Assembly (NCBI GenBank): GCA_900314535.1
Contig: OMVT01000006.1
Coordinates: 87,019 to 151,018, forward strand
DNA from: an uncultured Olsenella sp.
Lineage (GTDB): Bacteria; Actinomycetota; Coriobacteriia; Coriobacteriales; Atopobiaceae
Direction: 5' to 3'
DNA length: 64,000 nt
Made by a program: the position numbers and the translations under genes. Positions 24,028 to 32,300 of the stretch are shown in pieces. Below the pieces are notes generated by a model, which worked only from the letters and a program-made list of their open reading frames with translations, made no database searches and was not told where the DNA came from. Within the stretch, counting starts at the first letter, position 1. Every line of letters starts with the position of its first letter.

Positions 24028-25305
24028 CTACTCCCAGGCCCATTGACCATTCACAAAGATGGGAACCTCTTCGCCCGATGCCGTGATGCCGGTGATATCC
24101 ATATCTTCCGTGCCGATCATGAAATCGACGTGGGTGTGGCTCTGGTTCACGCCGGCATCGAGGAGCTCCTGCTCGGACATCGAGAAGCCGCCTTCGTAGC
24201 ACTCCGGGAAGCCGATGCCGAGCGCCAGATGGCAGGAGGCATTCTCGTCGTAGAGCGTGTCATAGAAGAGGATGCCCGACTCCCTGATCGGCGTGTTCTT
24301 GCTGATGAGGGCGCACTCTCCGAGCCGGCAGGCATTCTCGTCTGTCTCGAGGATATGCTTCAGCACATCCTTTCCCTGCGCTGCGTCATACTCCACGACC
24401 TTGCCGCCCTCGAAGCGGAACCAGAAGTCGCGGACGACCGATCCAGCATGCACCAGCGGCAGCGCCGAATGCACGATGCCGTCAACCCTCATGCGGTCAG
24501 GCGAGGTGAAGACCTCTTCGGTCGGGATGTTCGGGAAATAGGGCAGGCCCTTGACCGTACGGGCTGCACCGCCCTCCCAGATATGGCGGGGAGTCATGCC
24601 GACCGTGAGGTCGGTGCCATTCTGCGAGCGGTAGTGCAGGCGGTCGAAATGATGCTCGTTCAGGAAGCGCTTGTTCTTCTCGAAGGCAGCATTGTGCGTC
24701 TCCCAGGCTTCGCGCGGGTCTTCGCCCGAAGCGCGGCTCACCTGGAGGATTGCCTCCCAGAGACGATAGGTTGCCTCGTTCTCGCTGAGGTCGGGGAAGA
24801 CCTTGTGCGCCCAGGATGCGATCGGGGCACCAGCGATGCACCAGGTGTTCCTGCCGAAGTCCATCCCGTCATGGAATGCCTTGAGCTCGATATGGGCGGC
24901 ACGCGATGCGGCGGCAGGCTTTGCCGGATCGATGCCCTTGAAGGCTTCGGAATCCTGGCCTTCGATGAAGAGGAAGGCAGCCCCTGCCTCGGCAAGCGAG
25001 TTCAGCTGCTCCTTCTTCCAGGAAGGGACATGCTCGAACCAGTCGAGCCCGACATGCTCGTATTCGAGACGCTTCGTCTCATCGTCTGCCCAGAGGACTG
25101 TCACATGGGAAGCGCCGCACTCATAGGCTGTAGCCACAAGCTGCCGGCAGAAGTCGGCACGCTCGATCGGGCACTCGACCACGAGCTCCTGGCCTTTCTG
25201 GAGGTTCACGCCCTGCTGTACGAGCAGCTTGGCATAGCGGGCAATCTGGGGCTGGAGGCGGCGCATGCCAGCGACGCACTCCTCATCCGTCATAGGTAGC
25301 GGCAT
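24028..25305 (-). CDS. M29-family aminopeptidase (AmpS/PepS type)
   Basis: This 425-residue cytoplasmic metallo-aminopeptidase removes N-terminal residues from peptides. Family features include the N-terminal Rossmann-like half (KGQELVVECPIERADFCRQL), GTDLTVGM, the metal-ligand motif IPTEEVFTSPDRMRVDG and the C-terminal SHTHVDFMIGTEDMDITG with its His, His and Asp ligands. The length is normal. The ATG at 25305 has AAAGG upstream. It stands between tRNA-Lys and an unrelated small gene. Confidence 0.93.
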   Translation of the reverse strand: MPLPMTDEECVAGMRRLQPQIARYAKLLVQQGVNLQKGQELVVECPIERADFCRQLVATAYECGASHVTVLWADDETKRLEYEHVGLDWFEHVPSWKKEQLNSLAEAGAAFLFIEGQDSEAFKGIDPAKPAAASRAAHIELKAFHDGMDFGRNTWCIAGAPIASWAHKVFPDLSENEATYRLWEAILQVSRASGEDPREAWETHNAAFEKNKRFLNEHHFDRLHYRSQNGTDLTVGMTPRHIWEGGAARTVKGLPYFPNIPTEEVFTSPDRMRVDGIVHSALPLVHAGSVVRDFWFRFEGGKVVEYDAAQGKDVLKHILETDENACRLGECALISKNTPIRESGILFYDTLYDENASCHLALGIGFPECYEGGFSMSEQELLDAGVNQSHTHVDFMIGTEDMDITGITASGEEVPIFVNGQWAWE

Positions 25306-25350
25306 AGAAGCACCTTTTCTGTTGAAGCTTTTATATTGTGTCTCCAGGTC

Positions 25351-25854
25351 CTAGATGGAGAAGAGCCTGGAGTCTCTCTCACCGTCTTCTTTACCCATGC
25401 AGAACGTCACCGCGACACACAAATCGCGGGCCAGAAGATTCGCATCATCCATATCGGACTTCGGGAAGACGATGACCTTGCGCCAGAAGGTCCTGTTCCT
25501 CGCCATGAGTGCCGAGCTCTTCCAGAACTGGTCATAGCTCGAGCGCAGGACGCCGCGCTTCTGATACCAGTCTGCAACGTCGCGGGCATCATACTCCTTG
25601 AGAAATGCCTTGACCTCGGAGTTGCTGGCAAGCGGGTAGTCAGGGATAACAAAGCCCTCGTGGCGGGCAACCTCCCAGACGAGCATCTCGGCCGACTCGA
25701 AGTAGTCGAGGTCGTCTCGGCAGATCTCCTGCGCAAGCTTGAGGAGCGCTTCTGGCTTTATCTGCTGCGGCAGGTCGAGCTTGCCGGAGTCGTCGATCCA
25801 TGACTCGACAGCCTCGACGAAGTCCTTGCCCAGATTCACCAACATCCTCGCCAC
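25351..25854 (-). CDS. Conserved-looking protein of unknown function
   Basis: This 167-residue soluble protein is not one I recognise. It is helical and acidic, with Trp-rich segments (AVESWIDDSGKLDLP, YDARDVADWYQKRG, SSYDQFWKSSALMARNRTFWRKVI), and has no signal peptide or membrane helix. The C-terminal part (RKVIVFPKSDMDDANLLARDLCVAVTFC in pieces) looks like a folded alpha/beta core. The GTG at 25854 has GGAGG 7 nt upstream. The frame stays open into the tRNA-Gly gene, but that upstream part is not coding. Confidence 0.75.
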   Translation of the reverse strand: MARMLVNLGKDFVEAVESWIDDSGKLDLPQQIKPEALLKLAQEICRDDLDYFESAEMLVWEVARHEGFVIPDYPLASNSEVKAFLKEYDARDVADWYQKRGVLRSSYDQFWKSSALMARNRTFWRKVIVFPKSDMDDANLLARDLCVAVTFCMGKEDGERDSRLFSI

Positions 25855-25872
25855 GAGATTGCCTCCGTCTAC

Positions 25873-25894
25873 AAAAAAGGCCCTCGAAAGGGCC
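25873..25894 (-). terminator. Intrinsic terminator of tRNA-Gly
   Basis: A 6-bp stem (GGCCCT with AGGGCC) is followed on the minus strand by TTTTTTG. It overlaps the 5' region of the gene at 25351-25854. Confidence 0.75.
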
Positions 25895-25906
25895 CGTCTG
25901 CTGCTC

Positions 25907-25981
25907 TGGAGCGGGCAACGGGATTCGAACCCGCGGATGACGGCTTGGGAAGCCGTTGCCTTACCACTTGGCGATGCCCGC
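25907..25981 (-). tRNA. tRNA-Gly (anticodon CCC)
   Basis: It is 75 nt long with encoded CCA and discriminator T. The acceptor stem is GCGGGCA/TGCCCGC, the anticodon loop is TTCCCAA within ACGGC/GCCGT, and the T-loop is TTCGAAT. Confidence 0.95.
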
Positions 25982-26250
25982 ATGTGCTGGATGAATGATA
26001 GCACAGCCACCTCAGGCCGGCCACCCCGAAAAGCGGACGCAAGACAGCCAGAAAGCTCCTCGGAGGAGATTGGATGGAGGGCGCACCTGGGCAGGAGAAA
26101 GGCATCCTTCCTTGTCAGACGCCCTGCCTGCGAGCTCATCTGCTCCCGTCAGAGACCTGCGACATCCCTGCCTTATCAGGCATGCATTCCTGCAAGATGT
26201 GCCTGCTACGCTTTCCGCTCCCCGGAACAGCCGAGCGGAAGGAGATAGCT

Positions 26251-29200
26251 GTGCACAGGAACAGACAAAGGCCCCATCCGGAAGTGCCAGAAACGCAGAA
26301 CAGAGAGAGGGTGCGGCTTCGCAGATACAGGACACGTGCAAGAGGGATCGGACATGCAGGAAGGCGGCAGCTTGTACGCACTGCCATGCTCGCGGCCTGC
26401 CTTGCTATGGCAGCCCTCGTGATCGGGCTCATGAATCCGAAGGCAGCCAAGGCCTATTCCGGAAGCGTCACCTGGAACTATGACCCGACGAACCTGATCA
26501 GCGATTTCTATGGATCGGACGGCAGCCGCGGCTACTGTGCGCAGGCCGAGAAGGCAGGGCCTAAAGGTACCTATACGGAATGGCATTGGGTAAGCGAGAT
26601 GGACTCGGGGACGCTCCGAGGAGATCCGCATGGCCTCTCCTGGCTCATTGCCCACTGCTACCCTCTGAACAGCACCTTCAGCGGCCAGACGCTCGATGCG
26701 AAGGGCGCAGCCACGGTCTCGCAGGCAGCGATCTGGATGTATCAGGGCGACCTCACGAAGGACCGTTACGAGGAAAGACGTGGCCTTACTGTCAACAGCT
26801 GCACACAGGAGCAGGCAGACCTCGCCTGGGCGCTTGCGCAGGAAGCGCATACACATGACGGGGAAGCAGGCAGCTGGGACCATGTCGCGAAGTTCTGGGT
26901 CTCGCCCAATGACAGAAAGCAGAACATCATCGCAATCCCGCCCTATGGATCGCTTGCTGTCACGAAGCAGAGTGCAGAGACGCTCGTCTCGGTCTCCGGC
27001 ACCGGCTATTCGCTCGAAGGAGCGGAGTTCGGCCTCTATCTCGACCAGGCCTGCACGCAGGAGGTCGAGAGCTTCACGACCGACGCCGAAGGCAATGGCA
27101 AGACCGGCCTTGTCGCCGAAGGCACGTACTACCTGAAGGAGAAGAAGGCACCGAAGGGCTTCCTCGTGAGCCAGGATGTCCTCGAGATCGCAATGGCAGA
27201 AGGCCAGGAGATCCATACCGAGGTTCCTGAGCAGCCCCGCTACAGCGTGCCCGACATCCTGATAAAGAAGCAGGATGCAGAGACGGGAGGCGAGGCTGAA
27301 GGCGACGCCACCTTCGAAGGCGCCGAGTTCACGGCGAAGTTCTATCCGGAAGGGACCGATACCTCAGGCACACCGGAGCGGACCTGGACCATCCGCTGCG
27401 ATGCAGACGGCACAGCAAGGCTCGATGATGCCCACAAGGTTTCAGGCGATGACTGGTACAGGAAGCAGGATGGCACCATCGTCCTTCCTCTCGGCACGCT
27501 CGTCGTCGAGGAGACGAAGGCACCTTCAGGCTACCGTCTTCCCGGAAACAGCCGCCAGGAGTTCAGGATTGCAGCAGACGATTCTGCTCCGACAGGCGCC
27601 ACCGTCCTCCAGCCAGCTACCGTCGAGGAAGAGGTCATGCGCGGCGGCATTGCTGTCCAGAAGGTCGATGCTGAATCGAAGAACGCCTCTCCCAAGGGCA
27701 AGGCGGTGCTTTCTGGCGCTGTCTTCGAGATCGTGAATGCAAGCAGGCATGCGGTCGTCGTCGGAGGCACGAGCTATGCGCCGGGCGAGGCGGTCGCCAC
27801 GATCGAGACCGACAGCACGGGACGCGCTGCCACGGCAGCGGATGCCCTCCCCTTCGGCACCTATACCGTGCATGAGACAAAGGCACCTGAGGGCTATCTT
27901 CTCAACAGCGACTGGGAGAAGACCGTCTCCATCACCGAGAACGGCAAGATCTTGGAGCTTCAGGGAGACGACGCCTGCGCAGACCAGGTCAAGCGAGGCG
28001 ACCTCTCGTTCGTGAAGGAGGATGGCACGACCTCAGCGAGGATGGCCGATATCCCCTTCAAGATCACGTCCAAGACGACAGGAGAATGGCATATCGCCGT
28101 GACCGATGCCAATGGCATCCTCGATACCGCGGCTGCCCAGTACCCGCATACCCAGAGCACGAATGCCAACGATGCGGCCGTGAAGGATGACGGAACATTC
28201 GACGATACGAAGATCGTGCGCGATGCCGGCATCTGGTTCGCTGGCACGAAGGATGGATCCTCCGATCCTGATGACAGCAAGGGGGCACTCCCCTACGACG
28301 TCTATACGATCGAAGAGCTCTCCTCTCCTGCCAACGCAGGCAAGAAGCTCGTGAGCTTCGAGGCAACAATCACGCGCGATGCCTTCGGCGTGCATCTTGG
28401 CACCGTCACGAACGAAGAGGGTCCGCATATCGAGACGACACTCACAGATGAGGAGGGCGAGCACATCGTGCCAGCAACGGACGAGACCTTCACGCTCGTC
28501 GATACGGTCGCCTATGCGAACCTCGAGCCCGGCAAGACCTATGAGCTCACCGGCACCCTCATGGACCACGACACCGGAGAGGCGCTGCCCTATGCAGAGC
28601 CTGTCACGACGAGCTTCACGCCAGCCTCCGAGAGCGGCACGACGGAGGTCACCTTCACCATCACAGGCCTTCCCTCGAGCGTGAAGCGCATTGTCGCCTT
28701 CGAAAGCCTCAAGGAAGAAGGCAAGGAGATTGCCGTGCACGCTGACATAGAGGACGAGGGGCAGAGCGTGCGCTTCTCCGAGCTCCACACGACGGCAACC
28801 GAAAGCGGATCCGGCAGCCATACGCTCAAGGCAGCCGATGCCGCAGAGCTCACCGATACCGTCTCCTACACGGGACTCATCCCGAACGAGACCTACACGC
28901 TCACCGCAACGCTCCACGTCGTCGACAGCAAGGGGAATGACGGAGGGGCGCTTGTGAACTCCGCCGGCGAGACCATCACGTTCACGAAGGACTTCGTGCC
29001 CGAATCCGAAGATGGTACGGTCGATGTGCCGATAGAGTTCAATGCACAGAACCTCGCAGGCACAAAGATTGTCGTCTTCGAGGAGCTCACGCACAAGGGG
29101 CATGTCGTCGGAAAGCATGAAGACATCCACGACGAGGGCCAGACGGTCGTCTTCGAGGAAACGGGCGTGCCTGACACGAGCGACACTTCCTCTGTTGCCT

Positions 29201-29268
29201 GGGGAGCCTTTGCCCTGGCAGGCATCGCAGCGCTTGTCGGAGGCATCTGGGTCCGCTCGAGGCACTAG
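26251..29268 (+). CDS. Cell-wall-anchored thioester/isopeptide adhesin (TED, SpaA-like and VaFE-type repeats)
   Basis: This surface protein of 1005 residues starts at a GTG with AAGGAG upstream. The N-region is long and Arg-rich (about 40 residues), then comes a signal helix (about 44-61) with a likely cut after AKA (68). Residues about 72-230 look like a thioester domain: Cys96 (GYCAQAEKAG) and Gln158 (VSQAAIWMYQG) are the expected bond partners. SpaA-like prealbumin folds follow (KAPKGFLV, KAPSGYRL and KAPEGYLL), then repeats of VaFE type with TLVDTVAY/ELTDTVSY starts and VAFESL/VVFEEL ends, which form Lys-Asn isopeptide bonds. The C-terminus is VPDTSD, a hydrophobic helix and RSRH, a sortase signal of unusual sequence. 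It is a likely covalent host-surface adhesin. No sortase gene is in the window. Confidence 0.9.
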   Translation: MHRNRQRPHPEVPETQNRERVRLRRYRTRARGIGHAGRRQLVRTAMLAACLAMAALVIGLMNPKAAKAYSGSVTWNYDPTNLISDFYGSDGSRGYCAQAEKAGPKGTYTEWHWVSEMDSGTLRGDPHGLSWLIAHCYPLNSTFSGQTLDAKGAATVSQAAIWMYQGDLTKDRYEERRGLTVNSCTQEQADLAWALAQEAHTHDGEAGSWDHVAKFWVSPNDRKQNIIAIPPYGSLAVTKQSAETLVSVSGTGYSLEGAEFGLYLDQACTQEVESFTTDAEGNGKTGLVAEGTYYLKEKKAPKGFLVSQDVLEIAMAEGQEIHTEVPEQPRYSVPDILIKKQDAETGGEAEGDATFEGAEFTAKFYPEGTDTSGTPERTWTIRCDADGTARLDDAHKVSGDDWYRKQDGTIVLPLGTLVVEETKAPSGYRLPGNSRQEFRIAADDSAPTGATVLQPATVEEEVMRGGIAVQKVDAESKNASPKGKAVLSGAVFEIVNASRHAVVVGGTSYAPGEAVATIETDSTGRAATAADALPFGTYTVHETKAPEGYLLNSDWEKTVSITENGKILELQGDDACADQVKRGDLSFVKEDGTTSARMADIPFKITSKTTGEWHIAVTDANGILDTAAAQYPHTQSTNANDAAVKDDGTFDDTKIVRDAGIWFAGTKDGSSDPDDSKGALPYDVYTIEELSSPANAGKKLVSFEATITRDAFGVHLGTVTNEEGPHIETTLTDEEGEHIVPATDETFTLVDTVAYANLEPGKTYELTGTLMDHDTGEALPYAEPVTTSFTPASESGTTEVTFTITGLPSSVKRIVAFESLKEEGKEIAVHADIEDEGQSVRFSELHTTATESGSGSHTLKAADAAELTDTVSYTGLIPNETYTLTATLHVVDSKGNDGGALVNSAGETITFTKDFVPESEDGTVDVPIEFNAQNLAGTKIVVFEELTHKGHVVGKHEDIHDEGQTVVFEETGVPDTSDTSSVAWGAFALAGIAALVGGIWVRSRH

Positions 29269-29293
29269 CAGCCAAAAGACATGCGTCATGAGA

Positions 29294-29330
29294 GAAGGCG
29301 GCCAGGAAATCCTGGCCGCCTTCTTCGTGT
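29294..29330. terminator. Bidirectional terminator between convergent genes
   Basis: A 13-bp perfect stem (29294-29306 with 29311-29323, loop AAAT) lies between the convergent genes ending at 29268 and 29347. TTCTTCG follows on the plus strand and TTCTCTC on the minus strand. Confidence 0.8.
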
Positions 29331-29346
29331 CTCTTCAGTGCATGCA

Positions 29347-32300
29347 TCAGGACTGGCGGATGAGCTCTGTCACCATCTCGACGATATCTGCCACCTGGTC
29401 ACCGTTCACGTTCTCCGGAACATCGTCGAGCGTGTGGGAGAAGGCCGGCAGGCCATTCTCATCCATGCCCATGATCGTGACGGAGCGGATATGGCGACGG
29501 AGCGCGGTGGTCGCATCGGTCTCGCCGATGCTGTAGCGGGCCCTGCCAAGCGGGAGGCCGAAGTCCTGTGCGATGTTCTGGAACATGCGCACGAGACGGC
29601 GGTCGGCGCGCTTCGGATTGTCATGGCCCTCTTCCACAAGCACGGTCGGGTCTCCTGCACCGACGCAGTCAAGATCGATCAGGAAGGCGCCGCGGATATC
29701 CTGCTTGTGGGCATCGAGGAAGGCCTTGATGCCGGCATGGTCGAGCTCGGAGGCACCTGTTGCGACGAACCAGATGTCGTGGCTGATGAGGTCCTCGTCG
29801 TTCATGGAAAGGACCGCGTCACGGAGCTCCTCTTCGGAGACCTGCTGGCTCCGTGCTGCTGCTTCCCGCTCAGCAGCCTGAGCCTTGGCCTCTGCTTCGG
29901 CCTGGGCCTGGGCAGCTGCATCCGCTGCTGCCTGCGCACGCACGGCTTCTGCCCTTTCAGGATCGAGCTCATAGCCATGGGACTCCGGACCATCATCCGC
30001 AAGATCGAGCTGCGGGAGACGCAGCTCATCCTTCGGCGTAGCGCCGCCCTTCCAGCCATGGTTCGAGCCATGGTGAGGACGGGCAACGGTGCTGCTGTGG
30101 ATGCCGGTCTCATGGTCTTCGCGGATAGGAGCCTCGGTGAAGTGGCGACCCTTCCCGCCATGGCGGCCGAAGTGATGATGCTTCTTCTCCTGATGCGACT
30201 CTTTCGCGATGCGGTCGAGTGACTCCGGCGTGATCACATCGAATGTCCCCTGTTCTGGCTTCTTCGGCATGGATTGCTGTCCTTCGGGTATCTGCATGGG
30301 CTGGCTGGCGATGCTTCCGGATCCGAACGGATCGATCGAGTGCTGCGAGGGATCGGGAAGGTCGTTCAGGATGACGCGGCGGGCCATCTGGGAGATGGCA
30401 GGCTTGAAGCTTGTCTTGCCCCACTCGGGATCGTCCGGCATCTGAGGCTTCTTGCGGGGTGCCGGCTCAGGCTCCTCCATATCCTCAGCTTCCGTGACGA
30501 CACCGGAGAGATCCTTCGGTGCGATATCGGGATCTTCGGGTGTCACATCGTCCATATCGAGCTGGAAGTTCTGGGGCAGCACAGGAGCATCCGTCTCCTC
30601 CGCCTCAGAGGTCTCTTCTGCAGGAGCAGCTGCCTCTTCGGCAGGCTCAGAAGCGGGCTCTTCGGATTCAGCCGCAGCGGCATCTTCCTCTGCAGGCTCC
30701 TCTGCAACCGGAGCTGCAGGCACTGGCTCTTCTTCGCTCATCTCAGGTTCAGGCACAGAAACGGGCATGGCAGCGGTGTCGCCCGCTGCGTCTTCCGGCT
30801 CTGCAGCTTCTTCCTCGATCGGAGCAGGCGCAGCCTCTGCTTCCGGCTCTGCCTCCTGGACAGGTGCGGGCTCTTCTGCAGGGAGCACAGGCTCAGGCTC
30901 CGGCTCTGCTTCGGAAGCCTCTTCTGCTTCAGGCTGAGGTGCCTCTGCAGGCTCCGCCTCCGGTTCGGAAACGGCTGCCGGCTCAGATTCTGGCTCTGGC
31001 TCGTATGTCTCCTCAGGCCCCTCTTCAGAGACTGCTTCTGACTCCGGCTCCGGTGCGGATTCAGATTCCGCTTCGGCTTCGGGGACTGGCTCTGTGGCGG
31101 CAGCCTCCTCAGGCTGTTCGGCCTCTTCAGGTTCCGGTTCCTCGACAGGCTCTGGCTCCTCTTCGATGACCTCTATCGCCTCGGCGTCCATGACGGAAGG
31201 ATAGAGGGGTCGGGGCGCCTTGGGCAGATAATCCATCTCATCGGGTGCAGAGGGATCTTCCTCTGCATCTTCCTGCTGCTCAGCCGCGGGCTCTTCCTTA
31301 TGAGTCTCTGCTTCGGGTTCGCTCTCTTCGGCAGCAGCCTCCTCCGGATAGCCTTCGGGCTCTTCGTTCACGATCGGAGCGGCATCGGATGCATCGGACT
31401 GCGACGCTGCATCTTCAGGAGCAGCTTCCTCATCATCTTCAGGAACAGAAGCCTCAGGCTCTGCCGGCATCTCTTCTGCCTCAGCAGGTTCAGGCTCGAA
31501 TGCCGGTGCAGATGGCTCGGGCTCAGATTCCAGTGCCGCAGGCTCATCCTCTTCCGGCTGGGCAGGCACTTCTTCAGGAGCGGCTGCCTGAGGCTCTTCG
31601 GCCTCTTCCTCGGTATCGGCCTCGGACGTCTCAGCCGTCTCCTCTTCAGGAGCGTAGTCAGAAAGCGCCTCTTCTTCTGCCTCCTCTTCTATCTCTTCGA
31701 AGACAGCATCGACAGGCGTTGACTTGGATATATGTGCGAAGGGATCCTCTTCCCACGAAGCGTGGACGGGCTCTTCGCTCTCAGGCTCAGACACGCTCTC
31801 CTCTGCCACAGGCTCGGCCGGCTCGGGAGCCTCAGAATCGTCCTCTTCAGGAGATGAGACGTCCTCTATGTCGGCGAGATCGACAGCCGGCGTGATGTCT
31901 GCAAGGTGCTTGCCGAGATTGCGCGGAGCAGGAGCTTCGGACTCTGGTGCAGCTGCCTCTTCGGCGGCAGGTGCATAGTCCTTCGCCTGAGGCATGGTGT
32001 CGAGAGAGGCAAGCGCTGCCATGACAGCAGAATCATCGGGGCCAGGCTTTGCCGGTGCGGGCTCTGGCTCCTGTGCAGCAGGAGCAGCGGGCGCTTCCGA
32101 AGGGGCCGGTGCATGATCTGTGCCCAGGCCCTGTGCTGCCTGTATCTCTTCGGCGAAGATGGAATCGACATAGGATGCTATGTCTTCGGAGCGGTGTGCC
32201 AGATACTCGGCTTCATCCGCATGTGCCGGAGCCGGAGCAGGCTCTGCAGCAGCTGGTGCCTCAGGTTCTGCCGGGACAGCCGCCTCTGGTTCGGGCTCGA

